Both the position numbers and the translations under genes were made by a program. This document shows, in pieces, positions 8,019 to 16,865 of a stretch of DNA of 64,000 nucleotides. The DNA lies in the NCBI RefSeq assembly GCF_003667705.1, contig NZ_CP033019.1, forward strand, positions 1,302,001 through 1,366,000. The letters are read 5' to 3'. The notes under the pieces were generated by a model that worked only from the letters and a program-made list of their open reading frames with translations, did not search any database and was not told the origin of the DNA. Position 1 is the first letter of the stretch; every line of letters begins with the position of its first letter. The stretch comes from Janthinobacterium agaricidamnosum (GTDB lineage Bacteria > Pseudomonadota > Gammaproteobacteria > Burkholderiales > Burkholderiaceae_D).

Positions 8019-9557
8019 TCAGGCTGCGCGCGGCGGATAGACGCGCGTCGGCAGGATGGGAATGATCACAATCATGGCCAGCGCGATGGCCGCCACGCAC
8101 AGGTACAGATCGGACGAGGTCAGGGTGACGACTTGCGCATGCATGCGCGCACTCAGGCCCGGCACGTCCACGACGCCAGGCAGGTTGCCCAGGCGCTCGC
8201 TGAGCACCGTCGAATGAAAATGGTTGCGGCGCGTGATCAGCGCGTCGAGCACGCCGGTGGCGACGACGGCCGACATGCCCTTGATGGTGTTGAACCAGGC
8301 CGAGGCGAAGGGGCCATCCTGCGGCGCCAGGCCCGTGGTGGCCAGCAGCAGCAAGGGAATCACGGCCATCGGTTGCGCGAAGATCTGCACCGCCTGCAGC
8401 AGGTAGAAGTGCGTGCGTATCCAGTCCGGCGACATGCGCGCACCCAGCACGCAGGACAGGGCCAGCAGGGCCAGGCCGATGGCCAGCACCCAGCGGCAGT
8501 CGACGGCGCGGATATTGCACAGGGCGGCCACCAGCGGCAGGGCGACCAGCTGCGGCAGCGCCACCATCAGCATCACGGGCGCCGTTTGCAGCGGGCGGTA
8601 GGCGTGCACCTGCGCCAGGTAGGACGAAGGGATCAGGATCATGGCCAGCAGCACGAACAGCACGCCGCCCAGGGTCAGCAGGGCGTGGCTGAGGTTACGC
8701 CGCGACAGCAGCTGCAGCTTGAAGAACGGCAGCGGATGCGACCATTCATTGACAAAGAACAGCACCAGCAGCAATAGACCGCCACCCAGCAGCACGCAGA
8801 TCAGGGGCGAGGCGAACCACGCCAGGCGTTCGCCCTGCAGCAAGCCCACCACCAGCATGCTGATGGCGGGCAGACCCAGCAGCAGGCCGCGCCAGTCGAA
8901 TTGACGGAAACGCTCGAGGCGCAGCGGGTCTTGCGGCAAGCCCCACGACACCATCAGCAGCGCGACGATGCTGCCCGGGACGACTTGCCAGAACGCCCAT
9001 TGCCAGCCCAGGTACTCGGTCCAGAAGGCGGCCAGCGGCGTGCCCAGGCTGGGACCGAAGGTGGCGCTCAGCGCGTAGCCGCCCAGGCCATACAGCTTGA
9101 TGTTCGGCGGCAGGAAGCGCAGCGCCACCGTCATCAGCATGGGCGGCAAGGCGCCGCCGGCCGCGCCCTGCACCACGCGCAGGAACATCAGCACGGACAG
9201 GTTCGGCGCGAACGGGCAAAGCACGCCGGCGGCCATGCAGACGACGATGGCGGCGGCCGTCAGGCGGCGCAGCGAGAAGGTGACGGAGCACCACGGCGCG
9301 AACGCCATGGCCGACACCGAGGCGGCCGCATACAGGGCCACGAGCCAGCTGGCGTCGTCGCGCGCGATGCCCATGGCGCCGCGGATGTCGGCCAGCGCGA
9401 CCTTGGTGATGTTTTCATTCAGGCCCGATACCAGCACGGCCAGCAGCACGCCGGCCAGGCCGGTGGCCAGGCGCGGACCAAAGACGGGTGGCGCCGGCGG
9501 TGAAGGGGGAGGCGGCGCCATCGTCGGGATGGCGCCAGGAAGTAATACAGCGGACAC
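8019..9557 (-). CDS. DHA2-family MFS multidrug transporter (EmrB-like)
   Basis: A 512-residue polytopic protein, length and hydrophobic pattern typical of 14-helix DHA2 proton antiporters such as EmrB. The N-terminus is proline-rich and cytoplasmic (APPPPSPPAPP). Start is GTG at 9557 with GGAG 6 bases upstream. Together with the EmrA-like adaptor and NodT-type duct it makes a tripartite exporter. Substrate unknown; family members expel hydrophobic drugs, uncouplers or aromatic acids. Confidence 0.88.
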   Translation of the reverse strand: MSAVLLPGAIPTMAPPPPSPPAPPVFGPRLATGLAGVLLAVLVSGLNENITKVALADIRGAMGIARDDASWLVALYAAASVSAMAFAPWCSVTFSLRRLTAAAIVVCMAAGVLCPFAPNLSVLMFLRVVQGAAGGALPPMLMTVALRFLPPNIKLYGLGGYALSATFGPSLGTPLAAFWTEYLGWQWAFWQVVPGSIVALLMVSWGLPQDPLRLERFRQFDWRGLLLGLPAISMLVVGLLQGERLAWFASPLICVLLGGGLLLLVLFFVNEWSHPLPFFKLQLLSRRNLSHALLTLGGVLFVLLAMILIPSSYLAQVHAYRPLQTAPVMLMVALPQLVALPLVAALCNIRAVDCRWVLAIGLALLALSCVLGARMSPDWIRTHFYLLQAVQIFAQPMAVIPLLLLATTGLAPQDGPFASAWFNTIKGMSAVVATGVLDALITRRNHFHSTVLSERLGNLPGVVDVPGLSARMHAQVVTLTSSDLYLCVAAIALAMIVIIPILPTRVYPPRAA

Positions 9558-9673
9558 AGGGAACTCCGTGGATGAGAATCAGTCCACGCAGTATAGGTAG
9601 CCGTTAATCTTGTGAAAATTGATAATTGATGAAGTCTCGATTGCGTCTGGCGCAATGATATTGGGTTCAGCGC

Positions 9674-10591
9674 CTACGCGCCCGGCGCGCTGCCGCACAG
9701 CGACTTGATCGTCGCGCGCAGCCAGCGGTGTGCGTGGTCGTGGTCGAGGCGCGGATGCCAGGCCTGGAACACGTCGACGTTGTCGACGGGAATGGGCAGC
9801 GCGAAGGTGCGCAGCTTCAATCCCAGGCGCTCGACGATGGGCAGCAGGGGCGTGGGCATCAGCGGCAGCAGCAGGCGCGAATCGGCCACGGCGAAGATGG
9901 CGGACTGAAAATTGGGCGTGATCAGCGAAACGCGGCGCATGTAGCCCCGCTCGGCCAGGGCCGTGTCGAACGGGCCGCGCGCCAGGCCGCGCCGCGACAC
10001 GCTGATATGTTCGTACTCGGTGAAGCTGTCCAGGTTCATGGGGCCGTCGAAGATCGGATGGTCGCTGCGGGCGATGCCGACAAAGCCGCTGCTAAACAGC
10101 TGCTGCAGCTTGATGTCGGGCGCAAAGGCGCGTCGCGCGCTGATGTACAGGTCGATGCGGCCCGCGTGCAGGGCGTCGTTTTCCGTGGCGCCATCGCCTT
10201 CGGGCACGAAGCGCAGCACCGTGTTCGGCGCATGGCTGGCCAGCAGGTCGCGCAGCTTGCCGCCGTAGGCGCCGACGAACACGTCGTTGGCGCACAGGCT
10301 GAAGGTGCGTTCCAGGGTGCGCAGGTCGATTTCACGGCCGGACGTGAAGACGGCGTGCGCCTGCTCCACCACGCCGCGCACCTGCTCGCGCAATTCCAGC
10401 GCGCGCGGGGTGGGCGCCAGGCCGCGCCCGGAGCGCACGAAGACGGGGTCGCCGATGGCGTCGCGGATGCGCGCCAGGGTGCGGCTCATGGCCGGCGCGC
10501 TCAGATTCATGCGCCGCGCGGCGGCCACGGCGCTGCCTTCCTCGAGCAGGATGTCGAGGGCGACGAGCAGATTCAGGTCGGGGAGTTTCAT
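9674..10591 (-). CDS. LysR-family transcriptional regulator
   Basis: A 305-residue regulator with an N-terminal winged HTH (residues 5-64, LNLLVALDILLEEGSAVAAA...SRTLARIRDAIGD) and a periplasmic-binding-like effector domain. The HTH pattern and HPRLDHDHAHRWLR C-terminus resemble the NodD/NahR-like subgroup. It reads in the same direction as the pump genes, 116 bases upstream of the MFS gene, which is unusual since LysR regulators are often divergent. It may be their regulator; this is inferred from position. Confidence 0.87.
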   Translation of the reverse strand: MKLPDLNLLVALDILLEEGSAVAAARRMNLSAPAMSRTLARIRDAIGDPVFVRSGRGLAPTPRALELREQVRGVVEQAHAVFTSGREIDLRTLERTFSLCANDVFVGAYGGKLRDLLASHAPNTVLRFVPEGDGATENDALHAGRIDLYISARRAFAPDIKLQQLFSSGFVGIARSDHPIFDGPMNLDSFTEYEHISVSRRGLARGPFDTALAERGYMRRVSLITPNFQSAIFAVADSRLLLPLMPTPLLPIVERLGLKLRTFALPIPVDNVDVFQAWHPRLDHDHAHRWLRATIKSLCGSAPGA

Positions 10592-10668
10592 GCGGCGATT
10601 ATAGCCCGGGGGCCAGCGCCAGCGCTGCGCCGGCAGGACGCCGGCGCAGAGGGGATGCTATTGCGGTA

Positions 10669-11367
10669 TTACTCGGCTGCCGGCTCGGCGCCGCAGCATT
10701 TCTTGTACTTCTTGCCGCTGCCGCAAGGGCAGTCGTCGTTGCGGCCCACTTTCGGCTCTTCGCGCTTCAGGGTTTGCACCGGTGCTTTGCGGCGCGGCAC
10801 CCAGAAACGGTGGATGGCCGGCAGGTTCGCTTCCAGTTCCTGCGCCAGCTTGTGCGCCTTGACCGGGTCTTCCACCAGTTTCAGCTCTTCTTCCTTGATT
10901 TCGTCGGCGCCCAGCAGGTAGATCGGCTGCATCAGCGCGGCCACTTCGGAATCCCAGATTTCGTTCCACGAGCCTGGACGCAGTTCCATGCCGTCCCAGA
11001 AGCCCCAGCACCACGCTTCGGCGTCGATCAGGGTCTGGCCTTCGTAGTCGTGTTCGACGAACAGGGCTTCGAATTCCTTGGGTGCCACTTCAAACGTCAC
11101 CAGCACTTCGTTCATGAAGCGCATGATCAGGTTGACGATGCGCTCTTCTTCCTTGCTGTTCTTGAATTTCGGCGCATCCTCGGCATCTTCGCCCCACACG
11201 CGCGGCAACCACTCGGCCGGCATGATCGGTTCCGGACCGATGGCGACGGCCGTCAGATAGCCGTGCAGCATATCCATGGTCATGGCGTCTTCGGAGCACC
11301 GGTCCGACAACAGGAATTGGTCTAATTCGTCAAATTCTTTTTCTGATAATGGCTGTTCGAGTGACAT
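10669..11367 (-). CDS. YecA/UPF0149-family protein with C-terminal SEC-C zinc motif
   Basis: A 232-residue acidic helical protein. The N-terminal YecA-like domain (residues 1-170) contains [17 protein letters not shown]. The C-terminal SEC-C motif [18 protein letters not shown] is the zinc-binding tail also found in SecA. YecA-type proteins bind ribosomes or the SecA/SecB export pathway in studied bacteria; here the role is inferred. ATG 11367 ([16 protein letters not shown]) matches the family N-terminus better than the upstream in-frame ATG codons. Divergent from srkA, 103 bases apart. Confidence 0.85.
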   Translation of the reverse strand: MSLEQPLSEKEFDELDQFLLSDRCSEDAMTMDMLHGYLTAVAIGPEPIMPAEWLPRVWGEDAEDAPKFKNSKEEERIVNLIMRFMNEVLVTFEVAPKEFEALFVEHDYEGQTLIDAEAWCWGFWDGMELRPGSWNEIWDSEVAALMQPIYLLGADEIKEEELKLVEDPVKAHKLAQELEANLPAIHRFWVPRRKAPVQTLKREEPKVGRNDDCPCGSGKKYKKCCGAEPAAE

Positions 11368-11470
11368 GGCTTGCTCTTTGATGAAATGTAAGGCGTCAGT
11401 ATACGCCTTGCGGCGCTTCATCACCGAAGTGTTTGCACCGGCGGCCCGCGCGCGCCTTACAATGTCGCTC

Positions 11471-12484
11471 ATGCACAATGAAAACCAGCCGCACGAGGAC
11501 GACCGGCCCGTCCATCCCTTTTCCGCCCTGAGCCCCGATTGCGTGCTCGACGCCCTCGACAGCGTGGGCTTGCGCGGCGATGGCCGCCTGCTGGCGCTGA
11601 ACAGCTATGAAAACCGCGTCTACCAGGTGGGCATCGAAGACAGCGCGCCCCTGGTGGCCAAGTTTTACCGCCCAGCGCGCTGGAGCGATGCGGCCATCCT
11701 GGAAGAACACGCGTTCGTATCCGAGCTGGTCGAGCGCGAAATCCAGGTGGTGCCGGCGCTGGCGATCAACGGCAGCACCCTGCACCAGTACCAGGGCTTC
11801 CGCTTTGCCGTCTTTCCCCGCCACGGCGGCCGCGCGCCCGAGCTGGACGACCCGGCGACCCTGGAATGGATAGGGCGCTTCATTGGCCGCATCCACGCCG
11901 TCGGCGCGCTGTCCACGTACAAGGAACGCCCGGCGCTCGATCACCAGACGTTTGGCGTCGAACCGCGCGAGTTCTTGCTGGAGGGTAACTTCCTGCCGCC
12001 CGAGCTGCTGGCCGCGTATTCCAGCGTGGCGCAGCAGGCGCTCGACGGCGTCAAGCGCTGCTATGACCGCGCGGGCGACGTGGCCGTGCTGCGCACGCAT
12101 GGCGATTGCCATGGCGGCAACGTGCTGTGGACGGACGCCGGCCCCCATTTCGTCGATTTCGACGATAGCCGCATGGGTCCGGCCATCCAGGACCTGTGGA
12201 TGATGCTGTCGGGCGAACGCGGCGACCAGGTGCGCCAGATGAGCGACATCCTGGCCGGCTACGAAGATTTCTGCGATTTCGACCCGCGCCAGCTGTACCT
12301 GGTCGAAGCGCTGCGCACCCTACGCCTGATCCATTATTCGGCCTGGCTGGCGCGCCGCTGGGACGATCCCGCCTTCCCCGTCGCCTTCCCGTGGTTCAAC
12401 ACGCAGCGCTATTGGCAGGACCGCATCCTTGAACTCAGGGAGCAGGTGGCGCTAATGGATGAAGCGCCGTTGTGGCCCATCTGA
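11471..12484 (+). CDS. srkA: Stress-response serine/threonine kinase SrkA (YihE)
   Basis: A 337-residue aminoglycoside-phosphotransferase-fold kinase. It shows the YihE-typical [12 protein letters not shown] (near residue 38), [10 protein letters not shown], the catalytic loop [11 protein letters not shown] and the metal-binding [18 protein letters not shown], plus the conserved end [14 protein letters not shown]. In E. coli SrkA counters MazF- and stress-linked death by protein phosphorylation. Start could be 11471 or 11462 (MSL-MHNEN); neither has a strong ribosome-binding site. A palindromic repeat element begins 12 bases after the stop. Confidence 0.93.
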   Translation: MHNENQPHEDDRPVHPFSALSPDCVLDALDSVGLRGDGRLLALNSYENRVYQVGIEDSAPLVAKFYRPARWSDAAILEEHAFVSELVEREIQVVPALAINGSTLHQYQGFRFAVFPRHGGRAPELDDPATLEWIGRFIGRIHAVGALSTYKERPALDHQTFGVEPREFLLEGNFLPPELLAAYSSVAQQALDGVKRCYDRAGDVAVLRTHGDCHGGNVLWTDAGPHFVDFDDSRMGPAIQDLWMMLSGERGDQVRQMSDILAGYEDFCDFDPRQLYLVEALRTLRLIHYSAWLARRWDDPAFPVAFPWFNTQRYWQDRILELREQVALMDEAPLWPI

Positions 12485-12496
12485 ATGCATATTTTG

Positions 12497-12606
12497 CCAA
12501 TAAAACCGTAGCGAGCGGCAGTGATTTGCGTCCGAGAAGCGCAACTGGGCTGACGCCCAGTGAGTATCGCCGGACGCAAAGCGCGACGCGCAGTAGGTTT
12601 GATTGG
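12497..12606 (+). repeat. Copy 2 of the dispersed palindromic element
   Basis: Outer arms CCAATAAAACC (12497-12507) and GGTTTGATTGG (12596-12606) are complementary with one mismatch. Inner stem TTTGCGTCCG (12525-12534) pairs perfectly with CGGACGCAAA (12571-12580). The apical hairpin CTGGGC-TGAC-GCCCAG is at 12545-12560. The conserved unpaired segments GAGAAGCGCAA and TGAGTATCGC flank the apical hairpin. It sits 12 bases after the srkA stop. Confidence 0.88.
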
Positions 12607-12729
12607 TGAAATGATGAAAAGGGCGGTAAAACAGGCTCTTCTTGCCGCGCTGATTTGTGCATGCCTGTTCGATAATGGTGGTAATAAATTCCCATAAGCA
12701 ACGGAATTCACCCGAATAAGCGAGAAATC

Positions 12730-15171
12730 ATGCAAGCACAGCAAAATCAGCGCCAGGCCGCCTCCCTCACCGTCGCGTATTCCGCCGACGACGAGTTCGA
12801 CCAGGACAGCATCGTTTCGCTGCATGATTTCAAGGACCTGGAGCGCAAGGCGGAAGCGCCAGCGCCGGTTCCAGCCGCTCCTGCCACTCCTATGTCCGAG
12901 CCGCAAGCCGAGCCGGCAGCGGAAACCGACAGCAAGGCGCCTGCCGCTGAACGCCAGAAAATGGAACTGAAGGCCATCCACGAGGCGATCGCCCGCGTGG
13001 AAGCGGAAGCGAAGGCCACCTGCGCCGCCGAAAGCCGGGCCCTGGCCGAGGCGCGCGTGCGCTCACTGGCCGAGGACCGCGCCGCCATCGACGCGGCCGC
13101 CGCCGCCGCCGCGCAGCAAAATGCGCAGGCGGCCGAAGAAGCGATCGCCGCCAACCGCGAACGCCTGGAAACCATGCGCGCTGCCGCGCAAGCCAGCGTG
13201 GCCCGCCTGGAAGCCGTCAAGCAGGAGACGGCCGAACTGCGCGCCCGCGTGGAGTCCGACAATGAAATCCGCCTGGCCGCGGAACAGCGCGCCCGCGCCG
13301 AGCAGGAAAGCCGCTTGCGTGCCAGCGAACAGGTGGCCGTGCAGTCGGAACTGGCCGAGCAGGCAGCCCGCGCCGCCGAGGAATTGCAGGTGCAGACGGA
13401 GCAGGCGCGCCTGCAGGCCGTCGAGCGCGTCGCCGCCGTGCAGGCGGCCAAGGAAGAAATGGTGGGCATCGCTTCGGCGGACGCCCGTGTCGCCGTGCTG
13501 GCCCGTGAACGCGAGCGCCATGCGCACGGTGCGCGCCAGACGGCGCAGATGCTGGCCGAAGCGGAAAGCGAAGCGCTCGACTTGACGGTGCAGCGCGAGC
13601 GCGCCGACCAGATCGCGCTGGAATCGGCCTTCAACCGGGCCGCCGCCGAAGTGCGCGCCCTGGAAGAAGCGCGCGCGCTGGCGCACCTGGAGCAGGAACG
13701 CGAAGCCATCGCGCTGGCGCAGGCGGAATCGGAACGCCATGCGGCGCAGTCGCTGCGTTTGCGCCTGCAGACGGAAAAGGAATTGCGCGACGCGGCCATC
13801 CACCGCGAGCGCCTGGAAATGGTCGCCGTGGCCAGCGCGCAGGCGCGCCGCGATGCCGACGTGCGCATCCTGGCCGCCACCGAGGCGCGCATCGAGGTGG
13901 ACCGCCAGCTGCGCGCCGTGGCCCTGGCCCGCGTGACCGCCGAACAGGATGCGGAAATCGCCGGCCACGCCAAGCTGGAAGCGGAAACGGCGGCCCTCGA
14001 AGAAACCAAGGCCCGCGAAGCGGCCGAGCAGGCTGCCGCCGTGGCGGCCGCCCGCGAACTGGAAGAGCAGCAGCGCGCCGCCAGCCTGGCGCAGGAACGC
14101 GCCGAACTGGCGCGCCAGGCGGCAGAACTGGCCGCCAGCCAGAACGACGCCGAGCAGGCCGAGGTAGATGCCGGCAAGGCGACACTGGCTGCGCAGGAAC
14201 AGGCAGCGCAACTGGCGCAGGAAAAAGCCCGCCAGGCAGAGCAGCTGCTGCAGGCGGAGCAGGAGCGCCTGGCTGCCGAACAGGCCGCCATCGCCGCCTT
14301 GAAAGAAAAACTGGAAGCGGAAGCGCTGGCGTGCCACGCGGCGCAGGAGCGCATCGTCGCCGAAGGCGCACAAGCGGAACTGCTGCGCGGCCAGCAGGCG
14401 GCCGAACAGGCCTTGCGGGAGGCGGCGCAAAAGGAAGCGGACGCCATCCGTATCCTGATGGACCAGGCGCTGGTCGAGGGCGAAAAAAAGACCGCTGCCG
14501 CGCAAGCCGTGCAGGCGCAGGCGCGCCTGGCCGTGGAACTGGGACAAGTGCATAGCGAGCGCGCCCGCGTGGAGGAAGACAAGGCGCAAGCTGCCGAAGC
14601 GCTGCTGGCGTCCGAGCGCGATTTCGTCGCGGCCGAACGCGAGTCGCTGGCGCTGATCGCGCAAAAACTGGTGCAGCAGCGCCAGACCAGCAGCGCCGAA
14701 GAGCGTGCCTCGCAAGCGATCGCCGGCCGCCTGGAAGCGGAAAAACAGGCGACGGCGGCAGCCGAAGCGCGCGCCGCCATGGAACAGCAGGCGCTGGAAG
14801 CCGTGCGCCAGCGCGAGCAGCTGGAATTGGCTGCACAGCAGGCCGCCAGCGAGAAACTCGACGCGCAGCAAGCCTTGCTGGCCAGCGCCCAGGCCCACGC
14901 CGCCCTGCAGCGCAAGGCGGCCGAGACGACGCGCGCGATGGCGGCCGCCAAACAGCAGTTGCTGGAACGCGATACGGCCCGCGCGCAGCAGCAGGAGCGC
15001 GAACTGGCGGCCCTGCGCGCCAGCCTGGAGCAGCCGCAAAGTGCGTTTTCCAGTTCATTGACCGCCGCCCGCGCGAAAGCCGAACAGGTGAGTTCGGCCA
15101 GTCTGACGCGCGAAGTGATCGAGCGGCTGACGCAGCCTAACGACGCTGGCGCCGTCTGGCGTTCGCGCTGA
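12730..15171 (+). CDS. Large alanine/glutamate-rich coiled-coil protein
   Basis: An 813-residue protein of unknown function. After an acidic N-terminus (residues 1-45) and a Pro/Ala-rich linker (about 46-75), residues 80-770 are almost pure heptad coiled coil rich in Ala, Glu, Gln and Arg. The tail is Ser/Thr-containing and ends at NDAGAVWRSR. There is no signal peptide and no membrane segment, so it is probably a cytoplasmic filament or scaffold. The composition also produces very long antisense open frames, which I discount. It stands alone between the repeat element and a REP-like palindrome. Similarity to TolA- or KfrA-type proteins would be compositional only. Confidence 0.8.
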   Translation: MQAQQNQRQAASLTVAYSADDEFDQDSIVSLHDFKDLERKAEAPAPVPAAPATPMSEPQAEPAAETDSKAPAAERQKMELKAIHEAIARVEAEAKATCAAESRALAEARVRSLAEDRAAIDAAAAAAAQQNAQAAEEAIAANRERLETMRAAAQASVARLEAVKQETAELRARVESDNEIRLAAEQRARAEQESRLRASEQVAVQSELAEQAARAAEELQVQTEQARLQAVERVAAVQAAKEEMVGIASADARVAVLARERERHAHGARQTAQMLAEAESEALDLTVQRERADQIALESAFNRAAAEVRALEEARALAHLEQEREAIALAQAESERHAAQSLRLRLQTEKELRDAAIHRERLEMVAVASAQARRDADVRILAATEARIEVDRQLRAVALARVTAEQDAEIAGHAKLEAETAALEETKAREAAEQAAAVAAARELEEQQRAASLAQERAELARQAAELAASQNDAEQAEVDAGKATLAAQEQAAQLAQEKARQAEQLLQAEQERLAAEQAAIAALKEKLEAEALACHAAQERIVAEGAQAELLRGQQAAEQALREAAQKEADAIRILMDQALVEGEKKTAAAQAVQAQARLAVELGQVHSERARVEEDKAQAAEALLASERDFVAAERESLALIAQKLVQQRQTSSAEERASQAIAGRLEAEKQATAAAEARAAMEQQALEAVRQREQLELAAQQAASEKLDAQQALLASAQAHAALQRKAAETTRAMAAAKQQLLERDTARAQQQERELAALRASLEQPQSAFSSSLTAARAKAEQVSSASLTREVIERLTQPNDAGAVWRSR

Positions 15172-15195
15172 GAGCCTGAAAACCCGATAACAGCC

Positions 15196-15222
15196 GGGGT
15201 CGGACCCTCAGGGTCCGACCCC
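15196..15222. repeat. REP-like perfect palindrome between convergent genes
   Basis: GGGGTCGGACCCT (15196-15208) is mirrored exactly by AGGGTCCGACCCC (15210-15222) around one central base. The GGGGTCNGACCCC core resembles repetitive extragenic palindromes common in betaproteobacteria. Lying between two converging genes it could also act as a bidirectional terminator or transcript-end stabiliser, though there is no T-run. Confidence 0.75.
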
Positions 15223-15254
15223 AGTCCCAGGTTTGGGTTGCATCTGTATTCCCA

Positions 15255-16208
15255 TCAAAACTTGCGTCCTACCCCCACCAAAATGACATCCGCATCGCGG
15301 TGATAATCGGTGATGACCCGGTTCCACGCCACGTGCGTCACCCAGCGGCGGTCGACGTGGTAGCGGGCCACGGCCGACAGCAAGCCCGTCAGGCGCGTGC
15401 TGTGGCCCTGGGTGTCTCGGCCGTCCCATGCCACGTAGGGCCCGCCGCCCATGCCGAATTCCACCTTTTCATTGAGCGAGCGGATCAGCCACAGCTGGGC
15501 GGCGATGCCGCGGCGGTGCGCCAGGTCGGTGTTGCCTTCGTCGAGGGCGGTGACCGTCCAGTCCACGTATTTTCCCGCCGCGCGCCGGTATTCCAGGGTG
15601 AACGGGCGCGAGGACTCCGAGCGCAAGCTGTTGACGATGGTGTGGCCGGTCGATAAGGTCAAGGTGTCGTCGTGCGCCCAGTTCTGCAAGTGCAGCTTGG
15701 CACCCGGCACGCCGTCATAGCGGTAGCCGGCGCCGATCAGCAGGTGCGTGGTGTTGTCCTTGCCGCTGGGCCGGATGCGGTTGAGCTGCGCTTGCGCATA
15801 CCAGCGGTTGTCGAACTGCCAGCGCGCCTGCAGGCTGACGATGGAGCCCCAGCCGTGGTCATTGTCGAAGTTGTGCAGGCCGTCGTCGGTCTTGGCCGTG
15901 TCGAAGAAAAAGTAGCGGCCCGCGCCGGCGCCCAGCATCAGGCCCTGCTCCACTTTTTTCGTGCGCAGCCAGACCTGGCCCGCCATGCCGTCGCGGTGAT
16001 GGTCTTGCGGGTGGCCTTCATTGATGTACGACAGGCTGACGGCGCTGTAGTCGCCCACCGGCTGGGTGTAGCTGATGGCCGCCACAAAGGTACGCTCGTT
16101 GGTCGAGTTCACTTTCAGGGCGCCGGCCATGCCGGAGATATCCTGTGCCTGGGCGGACAGGGCGAGCGAGGCGGCCAGCAAGGCCAGGGCGGCGGGGCAT
16201 ATGCGCAT
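15255..16208 (-). CDS. Outer-membrane beta-barrel protein, YaiO-like
   Basis: A 317-residue exported protein. A Sec signal peptide (residues 1-21, cleavage after AQA) is followed by alternating amphipathic strands with turns rich in Asp/Gly, and a C-terminal aromatic residue (VGVGRKF), the usual barrel-assembly signal. The strand pattern resembles YaiO-type outer-membrane barrels, but that assignment is tentative and the function unknown. A 14-base palindrome lies 51 bases upstream of the start. Confidence 0.75.
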   Translation of the reverse strand: MRICPAALALLAASLALSAQAQDISGMAGALKVNSTNERTFVAAISYTQPVGDYSAVSLSYINEGHPQDHHRDGMAGQVWLRTKKVEQGLMLGAGAGRYFFFDTAKTDDGLHNFDNDHGWGSIVSLQARWQFDNRWYAQAQLNRIRPSGKDNTTHLLIGAGYRYDGVPGAKLHLQNWAHDDTLTLSTGHTIVNSLRSESSRPFTLEYRRAAGKYVDWTVTALDEGNTDLAHRRGIAAQLWLIRSLNEKVEFGMGGGPYVAWDGRDTQGHSTRLTGLLSAVARYHVDRRWVTHVAWNRVITDYHRDADVILVGVGRKF

Positions 16209-16258
16209 GGTATTTCCGATAGTGGTGATACACGCTAATGGTGGGCTGGCTGGACGTG

Positions 16259-16272
16259 TTGCGCTAGCGCAA
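16259..16272. promoter_or_regulatory. Perfect palindrome upstream of the barrel gene
   Basis: TTGCGCTAGCGCAA is a perfect 14-base palindrome about 50 bases upstream of the minus-strand barrel gene, placed like an operator. The rest of the gene-free stretch 16209-16457 shows no other feature I can support; the upstream side is GC-rich and the barrel side is AT-richer, consistent with a promoter. Confidence 0.45.
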
Positions 16273-16457
16273 GCATTGTGTGTTTTTACTACAGCAATGA
16301 ACAGTTCCAGTCAGAACTAATTGCGAGTGTATAAGAAAGTGAGAATGTGTGAGGCGCGCCATGCGGCTGGAGAGCGGGGAGGGGCGCCGGCGCGAGTATG
16401 GCTGGCCGGCGCGATGCTGCTGAAGTTGCTGGACTTGCGGTGGTATTGCTGTCTGTA

Positions 16458-16832
16458 TTACTGACTCAGGACGACTTTATCGGCAAAATATTCCGTCTCG
16501 CCGAAGCATTGCGTGGGCACGCCCTTGTGCTGGCTGTAGGTGACGAGGATGCGCTTGCCGGCGGCGGCCGACAGTTGCTTCGCCACTTCCTCGTCGCGCA
16601 CGCTGAACTGGAATTTTTCCGGGATGGTGCCCGGCAGCGCCGTCAGCAGCAATTCACCCTCCCATGTCTTGCAAATCCAGCCCCGCTTGGAAAACTTTTG
16701 CAGGTAGCCCGCCCGTTCGCCTTCCGAGTACGAGAAGCTGAGGGCCATCCACGTGTAGGCGGCCAGCAGCAGGAAGCCGGCCACGAGGAAGATGGCGAAG
16801 GCGAAGGTGACTTTTTTGGTCGTAGGGGTCAT
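16458..16832 (-). CDS. Small single-span membrane protein, unknown function
   Basis: A 124-residue protein with one membrane segment (about residues 9-30, FAFAIFLVAGFLLLAAYTWM) and a soluble C-terminal domain. The segment YSEGERAGYLQKFSKRGW...KTWEGEL is a pattern I have seen in a widespread family of small uncharacterised membrane proteins. It follows the TerA-like gene by 33 bases on the same strand, so it is probably the last gene of the Ter operon. Function unknown. Confidence 0.75.
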   Translation of the reverse strand: MTPTTKKVTFAFAIFLVAGFLLLAAYTWMALSFSYSEGERAGYLQKFSKRGWICKTWEGELLLTALPGTIPEKFQFSVRDEEVAKQLSAAAGKRILVTYSQHKGVPTQCFGETEYFADKVVLSQ

Positions 16833-16865
16833 GTTAAGGGGTGAATTGTTTAGTTGGAGAAAGAG

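Noticed and set aside
12502..12600. Interpretation of the dispersed element as integron attC sites
   Set aside because: The conserved ends are AAACC/GGTTT rather than the GTTRRRY core, there is no integrase, and the copies follow unrelated chromosomal genes in both orientations.
12747..15039. Long minus-strand frames (734 and 658 codons) opposite the coiled-coil gene
   Set aside because: Both are low-complexity Ala/Ser/Arg or Gly/Leu/Arg translations of the repetitive coiled-coil DNA. The plus frame has the coherent heptad pattern.
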